Below, piece by piece: positions 8,800-17,254 of a DNA stretch of 64,000 bases (its first letter is position 1; the number at the start of each line of letters is the position of its first letter). The DNA comes from Cohnella luojiensis (GTDB lineage: Bacteria; Bacillota; Bacilli; Paenibacillales; Paenibacillaceae). A program made the position numbers and the translations under genes. Under the pieces are notes generated by a model. That model was not told where the DNA came from and did no database searches. It saw only the letters and a list, made by a program, of their open reading frames with translations. The stretch lies in contig NZ_SOMN01000001.1 in assembly GCF_004564235.1 (NCBI RefSeq), positions 1-64,000 on the forward strand. The letters run 5' to 3'.

Positions 8800-9694
8800 T
8801 TTAAAGCAGCATTTTAAAATGAGCAAGAAGTTTACGGTAAAGGCAGTGGACGGCGTATCCTTTGAAATACGCGAGGGTGAAACCTACGGGCTTGTCGGCG
8901 AATCCGGCAGCGGAAAATCCACTATCGGCAGATCGATCATTCGTTTGTACCAGCCAACCTCAGGCACGGTTACCTTTCAAGGCGTGGACATATCCGGTCC
9001 TCTCAAGGAAAAGGAGCAAGTTCTCCTTCGCACCAAAATGCAAATGATCTTTCAGGACCCGATGGCCTGCCTGAATCCGCGGAAAAAGGTCATAGATATC
9101 ATCGCACAGGGGTTGGATATTCATAAGCTATATAAAACCAAGCAGGAAAGAAAGGAAAAGGTCGACCGGATTCTGGACAAGGTCGGTCTTTCCCGGGAAC
9201 ACGCCAACCGCTACCCCCATCAATTCTCGGGAGGGCAGCGCCAGCGCATCGGCATTGCCCGGGCTCTGATTATGGAGCCCAAGCTGATTATTGCCGATGA
9301 AGCCATCAGTGCGCTCGACGTCTCCATTCAGGCACAGGTGGTCAATCTGATGAAGGAGATCCAGGAGGAGACCAACACCGCTTTTTTGTTCATCGCGCAT
9401 GATTTGTCGATGGTCAAATATATATCGGACCGCATTGGGGTGCTGCATCTGGGTAACTTGGTTGAAACGGGAACCACCCAAGATATTTTCGATCATCCGA
9501 TCCATCCGTACACCAAATCCCTTTTATCGGCAATCCCTCATGCAAATCCGATTAAGGAAAAGAAGCGGGTGGCCATTCCGTATGATTACGCAACCAGCGG
9601 AATCGACTATAGCAATGGCATCCAGCAGAAAATTTCCGATTCCCACAGCGTCCTGGCAACCGATGAGGAATATAAAGCCTGGACCGCAGGGTAG
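8768..9694 (+). CDS. Peptide ABC transporter ATPase (OppF/DppF family)
   Basis: This is the second ATPase, paired with the upstream one. Walker A GESGSGKST lies near residue 45, the signature FSGGQRQRIGIARAL near 155, Walker B LIIADEAISALDVS near 175 and the switch IAHDLSMV near 207; the HPIHPYTKSLLSAIPH block near 245 marks the OppF/DppF family. Walker B reads DEA rather than the usual DEP, which is tolerated in relatives. ATG 8768 follows AAGGAGGCGGGGAG inside the end of the preceding gene, so the two are translationally coupled. It is the last gene of the operon, with a terminator at 9736. Confidence 0.92.
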   Translation: MERTPILQVTDLKQHFKMSKKFTVKAVDGVSFEIREGETYGLVGESGSGKSTIGRSIIRLYQPTSGTVTFQGVDISGPLKEKEQVLLRTKMQMIFQDPMACLNPRKKVIDIIAQGLDIHKLYKTKQERKEKVDRILDKVGLSREHANRYPHQFSGGQRQRIGIARALIMEPKLIIADEAISALDVSIQAQVVNLMKEIQEETNTAFLFIAHDLSMVKYISDRIGVLHLGNLVETGTTQDIFDHPIHPYTKSLLSAIPHANPIKEKKRVAIPYDYATSGIDYSNGIQQKISDSHSVLATDEEYKAWTAG

Positions 9695-9703
9695 CGGGTT
9701 AGG

Positions 9704-9736
9704 GCATTACTTAGAAAATAAACGGAATTAAAAAAG
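9704..9736 (+). repeat. 33-bp direct repeat, copy 1 (second copy 24956-24988)
   Basis: These bases match 24956-24988 with two mismatches (GCATTAC-Y-TAGAAAATAAACGGAA-W-TAAAAAAG). The second copy is the 3' end of the TetR regulator gene, coding HYLENKRK and stop; here the same words (HYLENKRN) occur with no regulator gene in front. It may be a leftover 3' end of a lost TetR-type gene or a recombination scar. Confidence 0.6.
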
Positions 9737-9776
9737 GAGCTGTCTCAAAAGTGAAAACTTTTGAGCAGCCTCTTTT
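9736..9776 (+). terminator. Terminator of the peptide ABC operon
   Basis: The arms GGAGCTGTCTCAAAAGT and ACTTTTGAGCAGCCTC pair around a short A-rich loop, followed by CTTTTTG. It ends the five-gene importer operon and shares its right-arm words with the terminator at 173-217. Confidence 0.85.
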
Positions 9777-9840
9777 TGATTTATTGGGGACCTTGACGGA
9801 GATCGAGCCAATTGGGATCGAAGTGGGAACTAACTCCATG

Positions 9841-9901
9841 AAATCGTATCCCTGAAGAGTGGACTTACCCCACTCTCTCATTATGATTGTGGTTTTATAA
9901 T
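9841..9901 (+). promoter_or_regulatory. Promoter with cluster A operator, copy 1
   Basis: The block AAATCGTATCC-TG-AGAGTGGACT-ACCCC-CTC is shared with 15661-15694 and differs at only a few positions. In both copies TATAAT begins exactly 55 bp after the first base of the block (here 9896-9901). The equal spacing argues for an activator site, most likely for the YesN-type regulator at 14027. No good -35 box stands at the usual place, as expected for an activator-dependent promoter. Confidence 0.7.
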
Positions 9902-9944
9902 AATAATGCTTGGCTGCTAAGTCGAGATATAAAGGGGAATAAAC

Positions 9945-9958
9945 TGCAACCGCTTACA
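9945..9958 (+). promoter_or_regulatory. CcpA binding site (cre), perfect consensus
   Basis: TGCAACCGCTTACA fits the Bacillus cre consensus TGNAANCGNTNNCA at every fixed position. It lies about 44 bp downstream of the -10 box at 9896 and 27 bp before the glycosidase start. A bound CcpA-HPr complex would therefore block elongation when preferred sugars are present. Confidence 0.75.
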
Positions 9959-9984
9959 ATCTTCAATAAAAAGGAGGAACTAAG

Positions 9985-12129
9985 ATGTTAGTAAAAGGCT
10001 TTTTGAAATCGATGAGTTTTGTATTGGTCGCAGGAATTATTGGTTCGGGTATCGGCATTCAACCGACAACGGTTAAAGCGGCTCCGTCCCAGAACATTAC
10101 GATTAATCCGATTCCCAGTCAGGTTCACCGGATCTCGCCCCGTTTTACCATGACGGTAAACGGCGTCAATGCGCCGGTGGTCGACGGCCAGTACACCACG
10201 ACGATCTCGGAGAACGGCACGACCCGGACGATTAAACCGGATTACCTGGGTTACGATTACACGACGTTCACGGCTTCGACCGGGGAAACCGAAATCGTCA
10301 TCCGGTGCCGGAGCGTCATCAGTTCCATCAGCGTGAGTCCGTTGAAGCTGGGTATTACGCCCGTCAAGGTCGACGACTATACGTACAAATTCACAATCGA
10401 AAGCCAGCAGTATTTGATCGTAAACATAAACGGCAGCAAGCTTGCGGTGACCCGGGATGATCCCGAAGCCTACGTCCCGACGCTTGGCGCGCCCGGCGTG
10501 TTCAACGTCGCGAGCTACCTCGGTTCCACCGATGCAACCCAGCAAGGGAACATGCTGGCGACGGCCGCCGCGTTCCAACAGGCGGTGAACGAAGCGAGCG
10601 CCTACGGGACGGCGGCCGGAGGCGGAACGAAAGGAATCGTATACGTGCCGCCAGGGCTTTATTACATGGGCAACTTGATGCTGAAGAGCAACACCGCCCT
10701 CTATCTGACACACGGATCCGTACTCCGGATGACGGACGACTACTCGAACTACCGCGTCGATTTTTTCAAGGCCTCGCTCGGCAGCAACGGCCGCAACGGC
10801 ACCTGGTGGATCTACACCGAGAATAATTCGAGCAACATCAAGATTTTCGGCCGCGGAACGATTGACGGCAACGGACATTATTTGCAAAAAGACAAGCCGA
10901 CGACGGATCCCGGCTTCGCCGCCCACCTGGTGACGATCATTGGTACGAGCAATTTCAAGCTGGACGGACCCGTCATCTTTCAAGCCCCGTTCTGGGGAAC
11001 GATTACGGCGCGGGCGGACAACGTGAACATTTCGAACATCAAATTTTTCAATTCTATGGACGGCAACGAGAACGACAACCTGGACATCAACGAATCGCAG
11101 CATGTGCGGGTGTGGGACTGCATCGGCATCGCGCTGGACGACAACTTCTCCACCAAAACGTGGGAAGGGAAAGGGACGATGGCGAACTGGTACGGCGCGT
11201 CCGAGCCGCTCGATGACGTCATTTTCAACAATGTGTTCGGATGGACGGACCACGCCACGTTCAAGCTCGGGCACGGGGCGCACGAGAACCAGACCAACAT
11301 CACGTTTAAGAACAGCGTCACCTATAGCGCCATGCGGGCGATCGGAATCGAGCATGTGTACGGAGACGGCGTGTGGTCCAACATCACATTCGACAACATC
11401 GACGTCGAGAATGTCGGCAGCGAAGGCTGGTTCAAGGCCTGGATCGATAATGGCGCCGGGCTCGGCGTCGGTCCGATCTCGAACATTACGATCAAAAACA
11501 TCAACGTTCGCCACAGGGGCTCGGCTTCCTGGCTGAAGGGCTACAGCAGCTCGGCCATGATCTCGAACATCACGTTCGACAACATCAAGACGCTGGGCAA
11601 TCCCGACCCGGTAACCAGCCTAGGGGAACTTAACATTACCAATACGGCCTTCTACCAGAACGTGAGTTTCGTTCCGGACCGCAGGTTTGCCTCGCAGTAC
11701 CGGATCCAGGCGGAGAACAACAACGGCCTTTTCGGGGTAGATTGGAACGGCAGCAAGAGCATCAAGCATTACGCTTCCAACGATACGGACGCCGTCGGCT
11801 ACCAGATCGGAGGCATTGCGGACGACAATTACGCACTGTACAAGGGCGTTGATTTCGGGGCCAATACTTCGAACGTCAACATCCGGTACGATGCGCCCAG
11901 GGCGGTTCGGATCGAACTGCGCCTGGACAGTCCGTCGGGAACGCTGGTCGGATCCACGGATCTTGCCGGAAACAACAACACGTGGCTGCAGTGGAACAAT
12001 TACAATATTCCGGTATCTGGCGCATCAGGCGTGCATGATCTCTATGTCGTTTTCCGGGTATCCGGCTCTACCCAAGAAAACCAGTTGCTAGGAAGCCTGA
12101 ACTGGTTCGAGCTTACTAGAAGCTTTTAA
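9985..12129 (+). CDS. Secreted beta-helix glycosidase (GH28/GH49-like) with CBM6-like module
   Basis: This is a probable extracellular polysaccharide hydrolase. A signal peptide (lysine start, hydrophobic core, cleavage near VKA-AP at residue 32) precedes a beta-sandwich-like region to about 165. A right-handed beta-helix of NITFKN/NISNIKF-type coils follows to about 560. Within it sit IDGNGHY, FWGTITARADNVNI, an NDNLDI...ALDDNFSTK block whose paired Asp matches the position of the catalytic Asp pair of GH28/GH49, and a LGHGA segment. Residues from about 570 (YRIQAENN...LNWFEL) look like a CBM6-type sugar-binding domain. The start has AAGGAGGAAC before it. It stands alone after a regulated promoter and cre site. 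The substrate is not known, and the family assignment is inferred from motifs only. Confidence 0.7.
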   Translation: MLVKGFLKSMSFVLVAGIIGSGIGIQPTTVKAAPSQNITINPIPSQVHRISPRFTMTVNGVNAPVVDGQYTTTISENGTTRTIKPDYLGYDYTTFTASTGETEIVIRCRSVISSISVSPLKLGITPVKVDDYTYKFTIESQQYLIVNINGSKLAVTRDDPEAYVPTLGAPGVFNVASYLGSTDATQQGNMLATAAAFQQAVNEASAYGTAAGGGTKGIVYVPPGLYYMGNLMLKSNTALYLTHGSVLRMTDDYSNYRVDFFKASLGSNGRNGTWWIYTENNSSNIKIFGRGTIDGNGHYLQKDKPTTDPGFAAHLVTIIGTSNFKLDGPVIFQAPFWGTITARADNVNISNIKFFNSMDGNENDNLDINESQHVRVWDCIGIALDDNFSTKTWEGKGTMANWYGASEPLDDVIFNNVFGWTDHATFKLGHGAHENQTNITFKNSVTYSAMRAIGIEHVYGDGVWSNITFDNIDVENVGSEGWFKAWIDNGAGLGVGPISNITIKNINVRHRGSASWLKGYSSSAMISNITFDNIKTLGNPDPVTSLGELNITNTAFYQNVSFVPDRRFASQYRIQAENNNGLFGVDWNGSKSIKHYASNDTDAVGYQIGGIADDNYALYKGVDFGANTSNVNIRYDAPRAVRIELRLDSPSGTLVGSTDLAGNNNTWLQWNNYNIPVSGASGVHDLYVVFRVSGSTQENQLLGSLNWFELTRSF

Positions 12130-12153
12130 TCCTTAAGCGAAAAATATTAAATC

Positions 12154-12191
12154 AGCCCATCTATCAAGAGACTTTGATGGGCGGGTTTTCT
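12154..12191 (+). terminator. Terminator after the beta-helix glycosidase gene
   Basis: GCCCATC and GATGGGC form a stem around a loop of about 14 nt, followed by GGGTTTTC. It separates the glycosidase gene from the sensor kinase, so the two are probably separate transcripts. Confidence 0.65.
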
Positions 12192-12264
12192 TGTCATTGT
12201 GCAAGCGGGAGTGTCGTGACATAATCGAATTATTCAACCTCCTATCAGGCAGGACGTGACTCCA

Positions 12265-14040
12265 TTGACCGATTTCAACAAGCTTTCGTTTCGGAATAAG
12301 CTAAGATCGGCTTTTCTAGCTCTAACCATCCTATCGATTCTCGTAACGGGCGGTTTTTCGTATTATATAACTTCTACTATTATCGAGAACAACGCACTGA
12401 AGCTGACTCAGGACACCGTCGTCCAATCGGCGCAAATCGTGGATGAGAAGCTGGGAAAGCTGATGCTCGTCATGATGACCTTCATGATAAGCGAACCGTT
12501 TCAAAATTTAATGGACGATGTTTCGGCAGGCGAGGATAGACGATACTTCACGCATTTGTCCAATCTGGACAATGCCTTCTCCCAAGCCAGGATTGCGGAA
12601 CCTTTAATTCATTCTATTTACATTTCAACGCCAATAGGAGAGTTCTACCCTCTAGCCATAAACCGAAACCGGCAGACCGTCTTTAATGAAACGCCTCTAT
12701 TCGAACGTTTTAACCGGGAGAAGAGAAATGTCTGGGTGGAGGGGCATGAGGATATGCTGTTCTCGGGTAAAAACCGCGTTATTTCGCTCGTCCTGGAGCC
12801 AATAATCGATAACACGATAAACGTGAAGGATGTGTATGTCGTCGTTAATATTCGAGAGGACGGAATTCGCAAGCTTTTGGGTACGGAAACTGTGGGGGGC
12901 TCTTCCCGGTTTCTGCTTAATGCCGATGCGGCGCTTGTCGGATTAGAACGGAATCCGCTTGTAATGGAGGCTGTCAATAGTGGTCTAATGGGAGAGATTA
13001 TCAAGAATGAGCCTATGGGTTACACGTCTTATGAGCTGGGAAACGATTCTCATTTGCTGAATTACGCACGTCTGGGTATTAACGACTGGACGGTGATGGC
13101 CATACAGTCTAAGGATCACGTCCTGCGGGATATGATCTATGTGAAGTGGATGATTCTATTTATAACGGTATGCTGCTTTGTGGTTACGGTGTTCGTGTCG
13201 GGAGCGTTCACCCGCTATTTGTTAAAGCCTCTGCAAGGGCTGCAGCAGGTTATGAAGCGAGTCGAAAACAATGATCTGTCAGCCCGGTTCAAGAGTAAGA
13301 ACGAGGATGAGCTCGCACAGGTTGGCTTCCGCTTCAACCGGATGTTATCACAAATTGTTCTGCTAATTGAGGAGGTTAAGAAAGCCGAAGCCAACAAGCG
13401 GGCTGCTGAGATCAAGGCGCTTTCCGCGCAAATGGACCCGCATTTTCTGTATAACGCACTGAATACGATCTATTGGAAGCTCAAGCTGAAGCAAGTCGAT
13501 CAATCTCAACAAATGGTTGTCTCCTTATCTCGTTTATTCCAGCTGGGACTTAATAAAGGGAATGAGATTACAACGCTGGATAAGGAGCTTCAGCATGTCC
13601 GTCAGTATTTGGAGCTTCAGACTTACTGCTATGAGAACTTGTTCGAGTATGATATTCAGGTTCGAGAGCCGTCGTTAATGGAACTGCCGGTTCCTCGCAT
13701 TATGCTGCAGCCACTGGTGGAAAATAGCATTCAGCATGGGTTCCAAAACATGGAGAGCGGCGGCCGAATAACGATAGATATAGATGTCAATTTTGAATTG
13801 GGGCATTGGACTATGCGGGTACAGGACAACGGCTGCGGTATGGAAGAAGCAACGATCCACTCCTTGCGACAGCAGGACCCGGAACGGGGTTATGCGATCG
13901 GGAATTTGATCAGCCGCTTGCAGCTTTATTACGGAGATCATGCGGAACTGTACATCCAAAGCCCGAGTCCTTCGGGTAAAGGGACAATCGCTCTCATCAC
14001 GATTCCGTTGAAAGGGATGAATCCAGATGTACAAGCTTGA
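12265..14040 (+). CDS. Sensor histidine kinase, YesM family (cluster A)
   Basis: This is a membrane sensor that phosphorylates the partner regulator at 14027. Seen: a first membrane helix near residues 15-35, an extracytoplasmic sensor region of about 250 residues, a second helix near 295-315, a HAMP linker, the phospho-acceptor block QMDPHFLYNALNTIYWKLK near 390, and an ATPase domain with LVENSIQHG and DNGCGM motifs. This order defines the YesM-type (His_kinase) family that controls sugar ABC genes. TTG at 12265 is chosen with AGGA ten bases upstream; a GTG at 12256 sits one base after that site. The 3' end overlaps the regulator gene by 14 bp. Confidence 0.9.
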   Translation: MTDFNKLSFRNKLRSAFLALTILSILVTGGFSYYITSTIIENNALKLTQDTVVQSAQIVDEKLGKLMLVMMTFMISEPFQNLMDDVSAGEDRRYFTHLSNLDNAFSQARIAEPLIHSIYISTPIGEFYPLAINRNRQTVFNETPLFERFNREKRNVWVEGHEDMLFSGKNRVISLVLEPIIDNTINVKDVYVVVNIREDGIRKLLGTETVGGSSRFLLNADAALVGLERNPLVMEAVNSGLMGEIIKNEPMGYTSYELGNDSHLLNYARLGINDWTVMAIQSKDHVLRDMIYVKWMILFITVCCFVVTVFVSGAFTRYLLKPLQGLQQVMKRVENNDLSARFKSKNEDELAQVGFRFNRMLSQIVLLIEEVKKAEANKRAAEIKALSAQMDPHFLYNALNTIYWKLKLKQVDQSQQMVVSLSRLFQLGLNKGNEITTLDKELQHVRQYLELQTYCYENLFEYDIQVREPSLMELPVPRIMLQPLVENSIQHGFQNMESGGRITIDIDVNFELGHWTMRVQDNGCGMEEATIHSLRQQDPERGYAIGNLISRLQLYYGDHAELYIQSPSPSGKGTIALITIPLKGMNPDVQA

Positions 14041-15661
14041 ACAAGTTAACCTGTGCGTTATCGATGATATAAAGAGTGTAGTGGACGGTCTGTTGTCCAT
14101 GGAATGGGCGGGGCAAGGAATTACGATCGCAGGCGCATCGGCCAATGGGGTAGATGGATTGGAACTGGTGAGAGGCACCAAACCGGACATTATCATCACG
14201 GATATACGGATGCCCAAGATGGATGGGCTTACGATGCTGCGCGCTATTCTGGAGATGAACTATTCTTGCAAGGTCATTTTGATTAGCAGCTACACCGATT
14301 TCGATAATGCCAAGCAGGCCGTTCAGCTCGGTGCTTTTGATTTTGTCGTTAAGCCTTTTACGGAGGAAGACATTATGGAGGCTGTGCTGCGGGCAAAGGC
14401 GCAGGTCATGCAGGAAAGATCTCGGCTTATGAGCGTACGGGAAATGGAGCTCAAGCTGCGGGAAAGCATGCCTGTGCTGAGACAGGAGTATTTCTCTCTA
14501 CTGATAAGCCATTCGACCTCTTGGGAGAAGGCCGCGGAGCGCTGGCAATTTCTTCAGGTCGAGCTCATTCATCGCGGCTTTGTTGTTTTGTTGCTCGAAA
14601 TCGATGGTTTTCAAGAGCGGGCTGCGGATCTTTCGGTCCTTGAGGTGGAGCTGAATTGGTTTTCCTTGCAAAATATTACAGAGGAAACGATTCGGGTTTA
14701 TGCAAAGTGCGTCGTGTTTCGAGGTAAGAATAATCGTTTCGTCGCCGTATTGAATGATTCCGAATCGCTCAGCACGACTCAGATCGCAGAGAAATGCTGC
14801 AAGAATATAGAACGGTACACGAAGTTTACCGTTTCCGTCGGAGTAGGAGGAAGAGTCGAGGAAATTAGCGAGCTGCCTGATTCTTATCGACAGGCTGATC
14901 GGGCACTGACGTATCACCTCTTCACCGGGGGAAACGGAGCGATCAGTTATGAAGAGCTGCCTAAGACGGATCTGCAGGCACCTATATCGCTAGAACGCAA
15001 GGATGAGTTGTTGCTTGTCCTGCGCTCCGGCAATGGAGATCGGGCTGAAGAAATATTAAATGATATTTCGAATACGCTGCAGATGAAGTCTTCTAGGCAG
15101 AATCCGAATTATTTGCTTAGCCTTTATGAGGAGCTGGCGGCTTCCGCCATTCGGATCTTTTACGAGCTGGTGCCGTTTACTGAAGTTCAACCGCTAATCG
15201 AACGATTTAAGGCAAAATGGGGAACTTCGGGTTTGACGTTGTCCGAGCTGGAGCAGCAGCTATTGGGGCTATGCCAGGAGGGGGCAGGATTGGTACGGAA
15301 AAATACGTTGTCGGAGGCGCAAGCAGTCATCTATAAGTCGCTGGATTATTTGAACAGTCATATCGATCGGGATGTGACGTTAACGGAATGCGCGGCTTAT
15401 GTCCATCTGAGCGTAAGTTATTATTCGAGTCTGTTCAAGAAAGTAACGGGGACGACGTTAACCCAGTACGTAACCGCCGAGAGAATCAACAAGGCGAAGT
15501 CGATGCTGATAAGCGGATTAACCGTGCAAGAGGTGGCATCCGCCGTGGGTTACGAAGAACGTCGGTACTTCAGCGATATGTTCAAAAGAACGACCGGGAT
15601 GACTCCCTCGGAATTCCGGGCGAGTTATCACCCGGAAACCATGATCGCCGAAAGACAATAA
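14027..15661 (+). CDS. Response regulator, YesN/AraC type (cluster A)
   Basis: This is a transcription activator controlled by the YesM kinase just upstream. The receiver domain spans residues 1-125, with Asp59 in TDIRMPKMDG as the phospho-acceptor and the VKPF switch lysine near 110. A long middle region carries no domain I can name. Two AraC-type helix-turn-helix motifs occupy the last 100 residues (LTECAAYVHLSVSYYSSLFKK and VQEVASAVGYEERRYFSDMFKR). The overlap with the kinase gene shows coupled expression. Its likely targets are the paired elements at 9841 and 15661, the latter beginning directly at its own stop codon. Confidence 0.92.
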   Translation: MYKLEQVNLCVIDDIKSVVDGLLSMEWAGQGITIAGASANGVDGLELVRGTKPDIIITDIRMPKMDGLTMLRAILEMNYSCKVILISSYTDFDNAKQAVQLGAFDFVVKPFTEEDIMEAVLRAKAQVMQERSRLMSVREMELKLRESMPVLRQEYFSLLISHSTSWEKAAERWQFLQVELIHRGFVVLLLEIDGFQERAADLSVLEVELNWFSLQNITEETIRVYAKCVVFRGKNNRFVAVLNDSESLSTTQIAEKCCKNIERYTKFTVSVGVGGRVEEISELPDSYRQADRALTYHLFTGGNGAISYEELPKTDLQAPISLERKDELLLVLRSGNGDRAEEILNDISNTLQMKSSRQNPNYLLSLYEELAASAIRIFYELVPFTEVQPLIERFKAKWGTSGLTLSELEQQLLGLCQEGAGLVRKNTLSEAQAVIYKSLDYLNSHIDRDVTLTECAAYVHLSVSYYSSLFKKVTGTTLTQYVTAERINKAKSMLISGLTVQEVASAVGYEERRYFSDMFKRTTGMTPSEFRASYHPETMIAERQ

Positions 15662-15721
15662 AATCGTATCCTTGGAGAGTGGACTCACCCCTCTCGCTGC
15701 TTTGTCAGAGCATCTTATAAT
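15661..15721 (+). promoter_or_regulatory. Promoter with cluster A operator, copy 2
   Basis: This is the second copy of the element at 9841, beginning at the last base of the YesN stop codon. TATAAT at 15716-15721 is again exactly 55 bp from the first base. It drives the transporter operon starting at 15761. The sequence between the conserved block and the -10 box is not conserved between copies, so the block itself is the likely protein-binding part. Confidence 0.72.
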
Positions 15722-15760
15722 GAAATTGCAGCAAACAATTTCGACAAAAGAGGGGCGAAT

Positions 15761-17182
15761 ATGTTGAAAAAATGGTTTAGTCTAAGCTTGAGTGTCGTCT
15801 TGGCGGTTGTTTTAACGGCCTGCGGCAGCAATAACGCCGAATCGAGTAAGGAACCAGCAACGGCATCGACAAGCAGTGAAGCTCCATCGGCTTCCGCATC
15901 CGCATCCGCATCGGCGGAGAAGAAGGTTATTAAATACTGGACGGATGACCGTCATGACCAAGAGTACATCAAAGAGCTAATCTCTCAATTTAATTCCTCG
16001 AACCCGGACAACATCGAAGTCGAGCTAACGGTTCTATCGGAGAATTTCAACCAAAGTGTAGATATAGCGTTCTCCAGTAATCAAGCGCCGGACGTTCTTA
16101 GATTGAAGAGCGCAAACACCGAACTCTTTTACAAAAAAGGATACTTAACCCCATTAGATGACTATCTAACAGGCGAGAACGAAGGAATGAAGACGAAGTT
16201 CTCCACCGGTATTATAGACAATGTTAACCGTTTCGGCGGCAAGCTATATTCTCTTCCGAATACGGGTCTGACTTTACGGCTTGTGTATAACAAAGACCTG
16301 TTCGAGAAAGCGGGCATTACCAGCCCTCCGGTCTCTCTGCAAGAAATGGTGGACGCTGCCAAGAAAATTACCGAAGCGGGCAAGAAAGACGGTATCTATG
16401 GTTTTGCCCTGAATTTCAAAAACCCGAAAAGCGCCTTCGACCGTTCCGTACGCGAGATCTTGTCTCTTAGCGGTCACCAAGGACTTGGATTCGACTTAAA
16501 AACCGGCAAGTTCGACTTTGCCCCTTATGCACGGGTTATCGAATACTTTAAACAAATGTATGACGATGGCAGCATTCTGCCTGGAGCGGAAACGCTTGAT
16601 ATCGATCCGCTGCGCGCCCAATTCGCAGCTGGCAAGATCGGCATGTATCTAAGCTTCTCAACTGAGCCCGGCGTGTATAAGGACCAGTTCCCGACTGACA
16701 TCAATTGGGGTGGAGCCATAGCCCCGTCGATTGACGGAACGCAACTAGGAACATCGGAAATCGTATCGGCCGGCACATGGCTTGGAATAAACGAGAAGTC
16801 AGAGAACAAGGATGCGGCTTGGAAATTCATGGCTTACATGTATGGCGATGATATTCAAACTACTTATCACGAGAAAGGCTTCGGGATCGCTATCGTGCCA
16901 AGCATTGCGGCTAAGGCGAAAAATCCGGATATCAAAGGAATGGAAGGATTTCTTGTCGGCAAATCCGACTCCCTGTGGCCGGTATCCCCTACCATTACTC
17001 CAGAGGGACTTAATTACGGCGATGCTTTCTTCAAATATATGATTTCCGGTGGAGATTTACAGAAAATTACAGACGATTTGAACACCCGGTATAACGCAGC
17101 CTTAACTGCAGCAGTAGCGAAGGGCGACGTTAATGTAACCGCTCTTCCGGACTTTGATCCAAGCAAGCTGCAAGCAAAATAA
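15761..17182 (+). CDS. Sugar ABC transporter substrate-binding lipoprotein (cluster A)
   Basis: This is a lipid-anchored receptor for an oligosaccharide (SBP_bac_1 family). The signal peptide ends in the lipobox LTAC near residue 21. A low-complexity Ser/Ala linker follows (repeats of SA encoded by GCATCC units), then the mature domain starting VIKYWTDDRHDQEY. Family hallmarks include APDVLRLKS near residue 110, YSLPNTG near 160 and an AAWKFMAYMYG block near 355. The 473-residue length is usual for this family. It is the first gene of an operon with two permeases; a hairpin separates it from them. No ATPase gene follows, so a shared ATPase of the MsmX type is expected. Confidence 0.9.
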   Translation: MLKKWFSLSLSVVLAVVLTACGSNNAESSKEPATASTSSEAPSASASASASAEKKVIKYWTDDRHDQEYIKELISQFNSSNPDNIEVELTVLSENFNQSVDIAFSSNQAPDVLRLKSANTELFYKKGYLTPLDDYLTGENEGMKTKFSTGIIDNVNRFGGKLYSLPNTGLTLRLVYNKDLFEKAGITSPPVSLQEMVDAAKKITEAGKKDGIYGFALNFKNPKSAFDRSVREILSLSGHQGLGFDLKTGKFDFAPYARVIEYFKQMYDDGSILPGAETLDIDPLRAQFAAGKIGMYLSFSTEPGVYKDQFPTDINWGGAIAPSIDGTQLGTSEIVSAGTWLGINEKSENKDAAWKFMAYMYGDDIQTTYHEKGFGIAIVPSIAAKAKNPDIKGMEGFLVGKSDSLWPVSPTITPEGLNYGDAFFKYMISGGDLQKITDDLNTRYNAALTAAVAKGDVNVTALPDFDPSKLQAK

Positions 17183-17194
17183 TATGGCGAGGGC

Positions 17195-17227
17195 AGGGGC
17201 TTTCGTGAGCTGTTGACGAAAGCCTCT
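17195..17227 (+). terminator. Intercistronic hairpin after the cluster A binding-protein gene
   Basis: AGGGGCTTTCGT and ACGAAAGCCTCT form a 12-bp stem with one G-U pair, followed by only three T. Its place between the binding-protein and permease genes suggests partial termination or 3'-end protection. Confidence 0.65.
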
Positions 17228-17254
17228 TTCTCATTCTTGTAAGGAGGGTAAAAA

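Noticed and set aside
9988-11514. 508-codon minus-strand frame opposite the beta-helix glycosidase
   Set aside because: It is antisense to a clear secreted enzyme. Its length comes from the GC-rich third positions of that gene; the product is Arg/Val/Asp-rich with no domain.
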